The position numbers were made by a program, and so were the translations under genes. Shown here piece after piece: positions 50,950 to 59,908 of a DNA stretch of 64,000 nt (within the stretch, counting starts at the first letter, position 1; each line of letters begins with the position of its first letter). The stretch lies in assembly GCF_028736115.1 (NCBI RefSeq), contig NZ_CP117877.1:4278001-4342000 (forward strand), in the 5' to 3' direction. Source of the DNA: Mucilaginibacter sp. KACC 22063. GTDB lineage: Bacteria; Bacteroidota; Bacteroidia; Sphingobacteriales; Sphingobacteriaceae. The notes beneath the pieces were generated by a model. The model was not told the DNA's origin and made no database searches. It saw nothing but the letters and a program-made list of their open reading frames with translations.

Positions 50950-53502
50950 TTAAACTTCGGATTCTTTCATCAGTTTCAATGCCTTTTTAAGATCTGCTTT
51001 ACTGTCAAGAATTTTTGCCCAGGGATCATCAACAGCCTTGATACGTTCAAGCGCATTGAAAATGGTATAGTCCGAAAGTTTTAAATTATCATTTACTTCA
51101 TGCCAGTGCAAAGGCATGGAAACCGTAGCCCCCGGCTTTGGCCTTGCCGAGTAAGGAGCCGCAATAGTTTGCCCGCGCCTGTTTTGCAAAAAATCGATAT
51201 ATACTTTTTTTGGCCGTTTGGCAGGGCTGCGTTCAATGCTTGTCGTATCAGGTAACTCATCATGCACCAGGTTGGCCACATACTCTGCAAATACCCGGAT
51301 GAAATCATAGTCGTATTTTGAGCCTACATGGCAAAATATATGCAATCCTTTTGAACCGGATGTTTTGATAAAAACATCCAGCTGCATTCGGTCAAATATT
51401 TCCTTGGTTTTTAAAGCTACCTCGACTGCCCAGGTAAAGGGCACATCGTGCGGGTCAATATCAATGACCACAAACTCCGGATTTTCCGGCTTTTTATAAG
51501 AGCTTAACCACGGATTAATTTCTATACAACCCATATTAGCAAGTAGTACTAACGTGGCTGCGTCTTTTCCAATGATCCAGTTAACATCTTTTTTGATACT
51601 ATCTGAATATAATGGCTGCGTTTTAACCCATGCAGGGATTTGGCCGGGATCAACATCTTTCTGAAAAAAGCCATCATCTTCTATACCATTGGGCTGTCGG
51701 CGCATAGAGATAGGCTTGTCTTTCATATAGGGCACCATATAGTCGGCCACCTGCATGTAGTAATGCAATAGCTGACCTTTGGTAATGCCCTCGTTTTTCC
51801 ACCATAATTTATTCTGATGCGTAAGCTTTATGCTGTGGCCGTTGAGTTTAATAGTTTGGTCGTCCGCAAGTTGGGTATCCGGCGTTTCGGGAACAACGTT
51901 CTCTGGCTGTTTATCCAACCTTAACCCTTTAAATACCGGGTGGCGCAGATGATTTTCGCCAGTCCATTCGCTATACCAAACTTCGCAAACTAATTCGGGC
52001 TTAACCCAGGTAACCGGGCCACGCTGGTGTACCTTTTCGGCAAGTGTACGGTCTTTAGTCATCAGCGGCTCCATGCGGTTGTACACATTTTTCAGTGATA
52101 CATCATTAAACCCCGTACCTACGTTACCAATATAACGCAGCTTACCGCCTTCCTTAATGCCTAAGATCAGCGAACCAAAATAATGCCGCGAACCTTCGGG
52201 CCTGGTAAAGCCACAGATAATTGCCTCCTGCGAATTTTGGAGTTTGAACTTCAACCAGCGATCGCTGCGCTTGCCGCTTTCATAAGTACTGTTTTTGTCT
52301 TTACCGATGATACCTTCCCATCCATTTTCACGGGCTTCTTTCATCAGTTCGGCGCCTTTACCTTCCACATGATCATGGTAAATAATATTTTTTAGATTAG
52401 GGTATGAGCTGAGTAATGTTTTAAGCAATTGCTTGCGTTTCCAGAGTTCGAGCGAACGCAAGTCGTGCCCATCCAGCATCAGTAAATCGAACACGTAATA
52501 TTTCAGCGGAAGCTTTTTACTGCTGTTCTGGTAGTTCTGCAGTTCCTGGAAGTTACTTTTACCATGCTTATCCTCAACTACAATTTCGCCGTCTAAAACT
52601 GCAGGCCTGTCAATCAGCTTTACCTGATCCATGATTTGCTTGTACTTGTCGCCAAAGTCGATGTTATTGCGCGATATTAATTTAGCTTTTTTACCGGTAT
52701 AGCCAACTGCGCGGTAGCCATCCAGTTTGTGCTCATAAATCCAGTCGGCATCATCAAATAATTTGGCTTCCAGCTTAGCCATCATGGGCTGGTAAGATCT
52801 GGCAGCCGACTTAGGCGCTTCATCAACACTTACCTCGCCAGGATTATCTACATCAGCCTCTTGTTTAACATATTCATCGCCAGCAACTTCGTGATATATG
52901 TCAGCAGCATTCTGGTGCTTGGGCAGCTTTTTGGTTTTACCGCTTTTGTTATTAAGCAGTTCCTTTATATTATCAGGCACAAAGTCTTCGCTGTTATAAG
53001 CCGTAGTTACGGCATAATCATCCTTATGCTTAATCAGCAACCACGACTTTTCATCTGAGTGAAGCTTGACCAAAGCAAACTCACCTCTCAAAATCTCGCC
53101 GTGCAACCTGAATTTCAGGTCGCCTTTTTTAAGCCCAGCATGTAAGGCTTTAATGTTATCAGCAGGGTCTTCGGCCAATGACTCGTAAGTACCCTGATCC
53201 CAAACGATTACTATGCCTGCACCATATTCGCCATTGGGAATAACACCTTCAAAAGTGCGGTAATCATAGGGATGGTCCTCTACCATCATAGCCAGGCGCT
53301 TATCGCCCGGGTTCATGGATGGGCCTTTGGGCACAGCCCAGCTTTTAAGCACGCCATCCAGCTCCAGCCTGAAATCGTAATGCAGGTGCGAGGCATGATG
53401 CCGCTGCACCACAAATTTCAGCTCTTTGTTATCACTTTTACCGCCCTTGGGTTCGGATGTTTTATTAAAATCACGCTTCTTCTCATATTCTTTTAAGCCC
53501 AT
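50950..53502 (-). CDS. ligD: DNA ligase D (phosphoesterase-ligase-polymerase)
   Basis: The 850-residue NHEJ enzyme has three domains in the Pseudomonas order: N-terminal 3'-phosphoesterase (about 10-160; RHHASHLHYDFRLELDG, PNGEYGAG), ATP-dependent ligase (about 230-530) with nucleophile Lys259 in EHKLDGYRA, and a primase-like polymerase (about 560-840) with acidic VIDIDPHD. It joins broken ends bound by Ku. The ku gene lies 3 bp upstream on the same strand. Confidence 0.96.
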   Translation of the reverse strand: MGLKEYEKKRDFNKTSEPKGGKSDNKELKFVVQRHHASHLHYDFRLELDGVLKSWAVPKGPSMNPGDKRLAMMVEDHPYDYRTFEGVIPNGEYGAGIVIVWDQGTYESLAEDPADNIKALHAGLKKGDLKFRLHGEILRGEFALVKLHSDEKSWLLIKHKDDYAVTTAYNSEDFVPDNIKELLNNKSGKTKKLPKHQNAADIYHEVAGDEYVKQEADVDNPGEVSVDEAPKSAARSYQPMMAKLEAKLFDDADWIYEHKLDGYRAVGYTGKKAKLISRNNIDFGDKYKQIMDQVKLIDRPAVLDGEIVVEDKHGKSNFQELQNYQNSSKKLPLKYYVFDLLMLDGHDLRSLELWKRKQLLKTLLSSYPNLKNIIYHDHVEGKGAELMKEARENGWEGIIGKDKNSTYESGKRSDRWLKFKLQNSQEAIICGFTRPEGSRHYFGSLILGIKEGGKLRYIGNVGTGFNDVSLKNVYNRMEPLMTKDRTLAEKVHQRGPVTWVKPELVCEVWYSEWTGENHLRHPVFKGLRLDKQPENVVPETPDTQLADDQTIKLNGHSIKLTHQNKLWWKNEGITKGQLLHYYMQVADYMVPYMKDKPISMRRQPNGIEDDGFFQKDVDPGQIPAWVKTQPLYSDSIKKDVNWIIGKDAATLVLLANMGCIEINPWLSSYKKPENPEFVVIDIDPHDVPFTWAVEVALKTKEIFDRMQLDVFIKTSGSKGLHIFCHVGSKYDYDFIRVFAEYVANLVHDELPDTTSIERSPAKRPKKVYIDFLQNRRGQTIAAPYSARPKPGATVSMPLHWHEVNDNLKLSDYTIFNALERIKAVDDPWAKILDSKADLKKALKLMKESEV

Positions 53503-53505
53503 AAC

Positions 53506-54273
53506 CTATGCCCCTTTCCTGTTTAAACTGGCCATCAGTTGATCGTACAAATCATCTTCTGACGTTTTCTTCACCTTCAGCTTCTTAATGGTTGGACGTT
53601 TACCCTTCGCTTTGGCATGTATAATTTTTAGCAACTCGTCTACGTAATCATTCTTAAACTTTTTGACATCAAATTTTTCAGAATACTGGTTGATCAATGC
53701 CAGCCCCATATCCATTTCTTTCTTGCTCAAGTCTTTGCTTTGAGGGATATTCAGTTCATCTGTTGCGCGTATATCCTGCGCAAAGCGGATTCGTGTAACC
53801 ACCAGCACACCGTTCTCCGGGTGAATGATGCACAGGTTTTCTGTACTGCGCAGTACAAAGCGGGCAAGGCCGGCTTTTTTGCTTTTCTCAAGCGCTTTAA
53901 CTAAAAGATTATAGGCTTTACTGTTTTTTTGCTCGGGCTCGGCATAATACGAGGTTTCATAATACATGGGGTTTACCTCGTTCATTTCCACAAAGCTTTC
54001 TATCTCTATCAGCTTTGTTTTTTCGGGCATGGCTGCCTCGAAATCAGCTTCTTCCACAACCACATAATCATCGTCCATTTTGTAAGCACGCACGATTTTA
54101 TCATACGGAACTTCCTTTTTAGTATTCTCGTTTACCCGCTGAAAACGGATACGCGCATGGTCGCGGCCATCCAGCATGTCCAAGTCGATAGAGCTGTTTT
54201 GAACTGCAGAATATAATTTAACAGGAATGTTGACCAGCCCGAAGCCTATCGAGCCTTTCCATATTGATCTCAT
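53506..54273 (-). CDS. ku: Bacterial Ku protein
   Basis: The 255-residue protein has the Ku core beta-barrel (MRSIWKGSIGFGLVNIPVKLYSAVQ at the start, then RVNENTKKEVPYDKIVRAYK) and a basic C-terminal tail. It binds DNA ends and recruits LigD. The gene is 3 bp before ligD, a two-gene NHEJ operon. Its start codon lies in the right-hand arm of a 9-bp inverted repeat. Confidence 0.95.
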   Translation of the reverse strand: MRSIWKGSIGFGLVNIPVKLYSAVQNSSIDLDMLDGRDHARIRFQRVNENTKKEVPYDKIVRAYKMDDDYVVVEEADFEAAMPEKTKLIEIESFVEMNEVNPMYYETSYYAEPEQKNSKAYNLLVKALEKSKKAGLARFVLRSTENLCIIHPENGVLVVTRIRFAQDIRATDELNIPQSKDLSKKEMDMGLALINQYSEKFDVKKFKNDYVDELLKIIHAKAKGKRPTIKKLKVKKTSEDDLYDQLMASLNRKGA

Positions 54274-54298
54274 AGTTAGATGATTTACGTCTAACTAT
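54272..54298. promoter_or_regulatory. Inverted repeat over the ku start codon
   Basis: ATAGTTAGA (54272-54280) and TCTAACTAT (54290-54298) are perfect 9-bp arms with a 9-bp spacer. In ku mRNA the second arm includes the AU of AUG. It could be an operator or an RNA hairpin that hides the start. Confidence 0.5.
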
Positions 54299-54403
54299 AA
54301 CTATCAAATTGGCAAAACGGTTTCGATCAGAATTTACAGGATTGAAGGATTTTCAGAATACCACATTCTGTAAATTTTTGAATTCCGTAAATTATGATCG
54401 AGA

Positions 54404-55786
54404 TTACTTTGCAGGCGGTATGTGATACTTTTTGACGATCTGATCGTAAAGGTCGATCAGTTGATTTGATTTACCATCATCATCAAATATCTTTTCCCAG
54501 GTAAATAGCGGCTCCCATATAAAAGTACCCAACCATTGGTTATTCGGCACATTAAAGGCAATATCGTTGACTTCGGTTTTAAGCTGGGTGTATTCGGCTA
54601 CCATTACCTGACGTTTGTAACGTAATGCCAGGTCGCCCATGTTATTTTTAAGATCGGTAAGTGTGCCATGCCATTTAGGATAGTAAGACAATCCGATCAC
54701 ATCAAAAGGAACATTACGTTTAAGCATATTATCCATAAAGAAACGCGATTCGGCATTTTGTCCGCCAAGCGCCACATGCAGCATAACAGGCGTTTTGCTG
54801 TTTACCGCTTTAACTCCCCTTACGCCTGCATATATTAATTGCGCTAAACTATTCAGGTGGTTAATCCTACCGTCGGGCCATATCATGCCGTGATTGATCT
54901 CGTTGCCAACCTGTACCATATCCGGCAATGTACCTTGTGCCTTTAATTGGCTAAGCACCATTACGGTGTAGGTATAAACCGAGTCCTTTAAGGCACTGAA
55001 GCTGGCTTTACGCCATGCCAATGGTTTATATTGTTGCTGCGGATCTGCCCAGTAATCGCTGTAATGAAAATCAAGCAATAGTTTAAAGCCGGCAGCCTTT
55101 GCGCGTTTAGCCATTTGCTTGGTATGCTCCAGATCGCAAAAACCTTTACCCGGAGAGTAGCCGCTATCGCGCGCAGGGTTATTAAAAATCCGTAATCTGA
55201 TATAATTAAAGCCATGATCTTTCAATATCTCAATGGCATCTTTTTGCTTGCCCTTGTCTGAGAATTTAAAGCCTTTTGCTTCCAGCTCGGGCAGAAAAGA
55301 GATATCGGCACCTAAAATTTTACCCGCAACATGCTGAGGGGTGTATTTTGCGTTGGTCACCACATGGGGCTTACCTGTATGCACTAATTGTATTTGTGTT
55401 GAACCGGGCCACAAGCTACCCGACTTAGCTTCGAACTTTACTTTACCTGTCTTATTGCCAGCCAAAAGGTTTGCCCACAATACTCCGTTAACCAGGTGCC
55501 CTTCAGTAGTTTTACCTGCTGTATAGTAATTCCTTTTATCGCCAAAACTGGTGATTTTAGCATTGCCTGTAACGGTAAATACAATATGTTCGTCGGCATT
55601 GGTTAAGGTGTGCCCTTGCTTATCGATAATGGTGATTTTAATCTTTGCCAGATCTTTGCCATTAGCAAGCATGGTGGTTTTATAGGGCGTTACCACTACC
55701 TCAGCCGGACTACCTGCTTGCGCATTAACAATAGCTGGGGTGAATAATAAAGCAAAGCTTATAAATCTTATTATTTTAGAAAGCAT
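54404..55786 (-). CDS. GH53 endo-beta-1,4-galactanase with N-terminal Ig-like domain
   Basis: The 460-residue secreted protein has a signal peptide, an Ig-like domain (about 28-140) and a GH53 catalytic domain (about 150-455) with acid/base Glu296 (VQVGNEINHG) and nucleophile Glu398 (VAEYTQ). It cleaves beta-1,4-galactan side chains of pectin or arabinogalactan. The N-terminal Ig module resembles those on other Bacteroidota glycosidases. No SusC/SusD pair is adjacent. Confidence 0.92.
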   Translation of the reverse strand: MLSKIIRFISFALLFTPAIVNAQAGSPAEVVVTPYKTTMLANGKDLAKIKITIIDKQGHTLTNADEHIVFTVTGNAKITSFGDKRNYYTAGKTTEGHLVNGVLWANLLAGNKTGKVKFEAKSGSLWPGSTQIQLVHTGKPHVVTNAKYTPQHVAGKILGADISFLPELEAKGFKFSDKGKQKDAIEILKDHGFNYIRLRIFNNPARDSGYSPGKGFCDLEHTKQMAKRAKAAGFKLLLDFHYSDYWADPQQQYKPLAWRKASFSALKDSVYTYTVMVLSQLKAQGTLPDMVQVGNEINHGMIWPDGRINHLNSLAQLIYAGVRGVKAVNSKTPVMLHVALGGQNAESRFFMDNMLKRNVPFDVIGLSYYPKWHGTLTDLKNNMGDLALRYKRQVMVAEYTQLKTEVNDIAFNVPNNQWLGTFIWEPLFTWEKIFDDDGKSNQLIDLYDQIVKKYHIPPAK

Positions 55787-55888
55787 GGTGTAATAATTGG
55801 AGGGGTAAAGTTAGATTTAAATTGTTGGCTTGACAATTTACCCTTAATATTACTTATTGTCGGCCGCCACTCAATTACAGTTCAGGAT

Positions 55889-56246
55889 GTTACTTTGTCT
55901 TAGCCACAAAGTAACCAAAAGGCCAAGACAGCAAAATGCTTCTTTATCGCAATATACCATTCTGCAAAGCCGTCCAATCCCGGAATCGCAGCAAGGCATT
56001 CGCACCAAATCTTCCGGCTTTCACCCAGAAGCTGCTTGCTGTCATAATATTAAATAACATAAAGAATTTCTTAAATAAGTTTTTAGAATGTGCGCAGGGC
56101 TGACGAAAAACGCGGGCCATGCGTTGGAGTGAATGGCGTTTTAGCTTTTGGCGCGATAGCGTTACTCAAAAGCGTAAAAACGCCAGAGCGGGTGGAAGGA
56201 TTTTTTCGTCTTGATTTTTGGTTACTTTTTATCAAGAAAAAGTAAC
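55889..56246. repeat. Composite repeat bounded by GTTACTTTxT hairpins
   Basis: The 493-bp gap between the galactanase and APC permease genes holds GTTACTTTGT-N7-ACAAAGTAAC (55889-55915) near one end and GTTACTTTTT-N6-AAAAAGTAAC (56221-56246) at the other, each a 10-bp stem. Between them are Arg/Pro-rich translatable stretches on both strands that look like the spurious ORFs often annotated in Mucilaginibacter genomes. I call it a dispersed repeat and see no gene. 55787-55888 shows nothing notable. Confidence 0.6.
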
Positions 56247-56279
56247 AAAGCGCCCCGCGGCTAAAGGCGGAGTAAGCAT

Positions 56280-57605
56280 TTAAACGCGAACTTCTCCCCT
56301 CCCTTTCACCAACATAATCACCTGCCACGCAACTTCGGCGGTACAAAGCGCCAGCAAAGCAAAAACTGCCGGGATAATCGCCTGCTCTTTCGACACAAAA
56401 GCACCTGTTAATGCAACCACATAAACAGATGCCGGAATGATAAGACAGCCACAAAGCGCCCTAGTGCTTAAAGGTATTTTAAACGGGCGGATAACATCCG
56501 GCGATTTAATGCGAAGTACAATTAACGTCAGGTACTCTAAAAATAAACCTGCACCATATACAGTAACATCTATAATCAATAACTCATCAAACGACCATAA
56601 TACCATCACGCTAACCACCAGCGAGCAAACAATGATAGATAAGTAGGGTGTATTAAATTTTGGATGTAATTTTGTTAAAGCTTTTGGCAGCAAACCATCA
56701 TCAGCCATTACCTTGGGTATGCGGCTAACAGACAACAATACGGCTGTATAAATACCCATTGCACAGGCCATGCCCCCGGCTGCGATAAATATGCCCAGCC
56801 ATCTGCCACCTATCAGCACACCTAATGCCGGGAAACGCTGTTCGGTTAATACTTTTGTGCTTATGCCCGACTGCTGCGCCACCACAATGGTGATGATATA
56901 AATAAGCAGCGTCATGCCGAAGGCTGTAAATACAGCAAATAGATAGGCTTTAACCGGCCGTTCTACCTCGCCCGCATAAGTGGTTACATTGTCCCACCCG
57001 AGGCAGTTCCACATTACTGTATACAAGGCCATAGCCAACGATGGGTAGGTCAAATGCTTTAATGATGGTGCAGGCAATGTAGGAGATAACGAATGATTAA
57101 TGAGTGCGGTTATCAAAAGAATCAAGACCGGGCCTAAAACAGCAACACTTAATATCATAGATGTGCGGCCAACCTGCGCAATGCCAAGTACATTAATAAC
57201 GGCAGATAACCAAACAAACACCAGGCAAACCATTAGTTGGTGCTGCTGCATCCACGGGAAAAAGAAAGAGCCGTACTGTACAAACATTACCGGATAAATG
57301 GCCAAATCTATAAAGGTGTACAACCAGGTCCACCAACCCTCATAAAACCCAAATCGGGTACCTAGCCCCTGTTTTACCCATTGATAATAACCGCCTTCAA
57401 CCGGCATCATGCTGTTAAGCTCGGCAACGGTTAAGATGGCTGGCATATCCCACAAAAAAGGAGTAACAACCAGTAATAATAACGATGCATGCTGACCTGC
57501 ATAGCCGATCAGTTCCTCTAAACCATAAGGGCCACCTGCCACCGTAAAAAACACGATGAACACCAATTGTATAGCTCGAAGCTTCTTAGGCGCAGGCTTT
57601 GTCAT
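56280..57605 (-). CDS. APC-superfamily amino acid/polyamine permease
   Basis: The 441-residue inner-membrane protein has about 12 helices and the APC start (QLVFIVFFTVAGGPYGLEELIGYAG) with the substrate-site G-[GP]-x-G pattern in helix 1. MWNCLGWDNVTTYAGEV in helix 6 fits LAT-like members. Likely import of an amino acid by proton or cation symport. It is divergent from the dar-type operon across the hairpin array. Confidence 0.88.
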   Translation of the reverse strand: MTKPAPKKLRAIQLVFIVFFTVAGGPYGLEELIGYAGQHASLLLLVVTPFLWDMPAILTVAELNSMMPVEGGYYQWVKQGLGTRFGFYEGWWTWLYTFIDLAIYPVMFVQYGSFFFPWMQQHQLMVCLVFVWLSAVINVLGIAQVGRTSMILSVAVLGPVLILLITALINHSLSPTLPAPSLKHLTYPSLAMALYTVMWNCLGWDNVTTYAGEVERPVKAYLFAVFTAFGMTLLIYIITIVVAQQSGISTKVLTEQRFPALGVLIGGRWLGIFIAAGGMACAMGIYTAVLLSVSRIPKVMADDGLLPKALTKLHPKFNTPYLSIIVCSLVVSVMVLWSFDELLIIDVTVYGAGLFLEYLTLIVLRIKSPDVIRPFKIPLSTRALCGCLIIPASVYVVALTGAFVSKEQAIIPAVFALLALCTAEVAWQVIMLVKGRGEVRV

Positions 57606-57683
57606 TTAATATTTAGCCTCTGAAGATGTGAAAAAAAATTGAGGAATGTTGAAGTTTTGAATAATGGTTAATGTAAATATTAT

Positions 57684-58370
57684 ACCCCTTATTAAACGGC
57701 AGTAGATACACTCACAGCCTGTAATATTCCCCTTAAAAGGGGAACGCAATGATACTGCCATAGCAGAAGCTTTCATAAGGGGTAAACTTCAACAATACCA
57801 CTTCAGCAACAAAAGCAAAACACCACAGCCAATAGTCTTCCCCTTAAAAGGGGAATGCACGATACTCCTATGGCAGAAACTTTCATAAGGGATCAATAAA
57901 CTGGATAATTACCCCTATAATAAAGGCAGCAATACGTCAAAGCCTATAGTATTCCCCTTAAAAGGGGAATTCACTGACAATGCCGAGGCAGAAACTTTCA
58001 TAAGAGGTCAAAACTGATCATACTTTAAACAATACCCCTTATTAAAGGCAGTACATATACCAATGCCTGTAAACTTCCCCTTTTAAGGGGGAGTGCACTG
58101 ATACTGCTATGGCAATAATTTTTACAAGGGGTTAAGAATTAAACACATATTTCACATTACCCCTTTAGTAAAGTCAGTAATACCGCACTGCCTGTAAACT
58201 TCCCCTTTAAAGGGGAATGCACTGATACTGCCGGGGCACAAATTTTCATAAGGGGTCAAAAGCTACTTACATACCCCTTTAGCAACAACAGTAAAAACAC
58301 CACAGCTAATAGTCTTCCCTTGAAAGGGGAAAGCACCGTCACTGCTATGGCAATAACTTTCACAAGGGGT
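57684..58370. repeat. Array of six ~98-bp nested-hairpin units with 13-26 bp spacers
   Basis: Units: 57684-57783, 57797-57893, 57911-58008, 58034-58132, 58159-58256, 58273-58370 (97-100 bp each). Every unit begins near ACCCCTT and ends near AAGGGGT; inside is a TTCCCCTT/AAGGGGAA stem, with a second pair GGCAGTA/TACTGCC between them in the clearest unit. Start-to-start distance is 113-125 bp. Units are mosaic: the left halves of 2 and 6 are nearly alike, as are the right halves of 4 and 6, while 1 and 4 share a left end. No ORF of note crosses it. Confidence 0.9.
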
Positions 58371-58455
58371 CAAAATATTAGCAAGTAATACATCACCCAC
58401 CCCCAATTAAACCATCGCGCATTTCCGGCATCAAACATTGGGCGACACATTAAGG

Positions 58456-58486
58456 TTGTACACCCGTTTATATTTTATTATGTTTG
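58456..58486 (+). promoter_or_regulatory. Canonical promoter (TTG-N20-TATGTTTG) of the dar-type operon
   Basis: TTG (58456-58458) and TATGTTTG (58479-58486) are 20 bp apart, an exact TTG-N20-TAnnTTTG. The ATG at 58507 lies 20 bp further on. It starts 86 bp after the last array unit. Confidence 0.65.
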
Positions 58487-58506
58487 ATACCGCACTGTAT
58501 CTATCT

Positions 58507-58992
58507 ATGAGAAAAAAGTTAATAGCCGTCTCCTTTGTATTACTGTTTTGCAGTTTAGCGCATGCTGCCGGGTTATTTCAAAAATTTGAAAAATCAGCAT
58601 TTTATGAAGCTATGGCTTCTGGTGATTTAAAACAGGTAAATGCTATGCTAACTATACTTGAAAATGCAGGCAGCGAATATAACGGCTATGAAGGTGCGCT
58701 TTTAATGCGTAAAGCGGGGTTGGTAACCATCCCTAAAACCAAGCTTAAATACTTTAAAAATGGCCGCATTAAATTTCAGCAGGCTTATAATACTGATAGC
58801 ACCAATACAGAACTTCATTTTTTGCGCCTCACCATTCAGGAACACGCCCCCAACATTGTAAAATATAAAAGCGACATCAGTGCTGATAAGGCTTATGTAA
58901 TTGCCCATTTTAAAAACCAGTCGCCGGTAGTACAACATGCCATAAAAGAGTATAGCAAAACCTCTAAAGTGTTACGTCCGGAAGATTTGTAA
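58507..58992 (+). CDS. Secreted hypothetical protein, first gene of the dar-type operon
   Basis: From the ATG at 58507 the product is 161 residues with a signal peptide (MRKKLIAVSFVLLFCSLAHAA). An upstream TTG at 58438 falls before the promoter. The rest has a TPR-like helical character at residues 35-65 but no clear repeat. It is 9 bp before the darA-like gene. It may be a periplasmic accessory protein of pigment assembly; I do not recognise a family. Confidence 0.7.
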   Translation: MRKKLIAVSFVLLFCSLAHAAGLFQKFEKSAFYEAMASGDLKQVNAMLTILENAGSEYNGYEGALLMRKAGLVTIPKTKLKYFKNGRIKFQQAYNTDSTNTELHFLRLTIQEHAPNIVKYKSDISADKAYVIAHFKNQSPVVQHAIKEYSKTSKVLRPEDL

Positions 58993-59001
58993 TTTTGTAA
59001 C

Positions 59002-59901
59002 GTGGGAAAAAAGGTTTTAGCTATATACTATACCCAGTCGGGGCAGATGCAGGAAATTATTGATGCCTTTACATCAACAATTGCTGCGCCTGATGTAACG
59101 GTTGAAAAGGTACAGGTACATCCGGTTACCAACTTTGATTTCCCGTGGACCGGTAAACGATTTTTCAGCGTAATGCCCGATTGCGTGATGGGTAACCCAA
59201 GACCATTGCAGCCTTACACGCTAAACGAAAACAAGTACGACCTGATCATTTTAGGCTATCAGCCCTGGTTTTTATCACCAAGTATCCCATCGAGTACCTT
59301 ACTTCAGGACGAAAAATTTAAAGCTGTAATTAAAGATACACCTGTTGTAACCATCAGTGCCGGCCGCAACATGTGGCTTAATGCTTTTGACAAGATTAAG
59401 CTTTTACTTGCTGACGCAGGCGCTAAACATGTGGGCAACGTGGCGCTTGTAGACAGGCACTCGAACCCGGTAAGCTTCGTCACTATTTTTTACTGGATGC
59501 TGAAAGGAAAAAAAGAACGTTACCTCAACATTTTCCCCAAACCTGGTGTTTCTGATGAGGACATCAAAAAAACAGCTGTTTATGGCGAAATAGTAAATAA
59601 ACATTTACTAAGCGGAAACTGGGAAGGGCTACAGCAGCAACTGGTTGATAAAGGCGCAGTGATGATCAAATACCCATTAATGGTAATTGAAGGCAAGGCT
59701 AAACATATTTTTAAAGCATGGGCCAAAATCATTGTTAAACGCAAAAACCAGCTGCCGTGGACAGAGGCCTTTAAATATTATCTATTTATTGCACTATTTT
59801 TGGGCGCCCCTATTCTGCTTACATTAGATGCTTTTTTAATACGCCCTTTTACAGGGAAACAAATACGGAACAAGAAAAAACATTACTTGCTACTTAATTA
59901 A
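59002..59901 (+). CDS. darA: DarA-like dialkylresorcinol aromatase (flavodoxin fold)
   Basis: The 299-residue protein starts with GTG and has a flavodoxin-like first loop (LAIYYTQSGQMQEI) that would bind FMN phosphate, followed by LIILGYQPWFLSPSIPS. A membrane helix lies at about 265-287. It matches the dialkylresorcinol condensing enzyme/aromatase (DarA) type, which aromatises the cyclised ketosynthase product. The DarB-like gene follows 7 bp on, the pairing expected of dialkylresorcinol and flexirubin clusters. Confidence 0.8.
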   Translation: MGKKVLAIYYTQSGQMQEIIDAFTSTIAAPDVTVEKVQVHPVTNFDFPWTGKRFFSVMPDCVMGNPRPLQPYTLNENKYDLIILGYQPWFLSPSIPSSTLLQDEKFKAVIKDTPVVTISAGRNMWLNAFDKIKLLLADAGAKHVGNVALVDRHSNPVSFVTIFYWMLKGKKERYLNIFPKPGVSDEDIKKTAVYGEIVNKHLLSGNWEGLQQQLVDKGAVMIKYPLMVIEGKAKHIFKAWAKIIVKRKNQLPWTEAFKYYLFIALFLGAPILLTLDAFLIRPFTGKQIRNKKKHYLLLN

Positions 59902-59908
59902 AACATAC

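Noticed and set aside
56083..56454. 123-codon minus-strand ORF overlapping the APC permease end
   Set aside because: Its C-terminal half is dispersed-repeat DNA (Arg/Ser/Pro-rich) and the N-terminal part is another frame of the permease.
57684..58370. CRISPR array
   Set aside because: Units are ~98 bp, imperfect and palindromic, and spacers are 13-26 bp; no cas genes are in the window.
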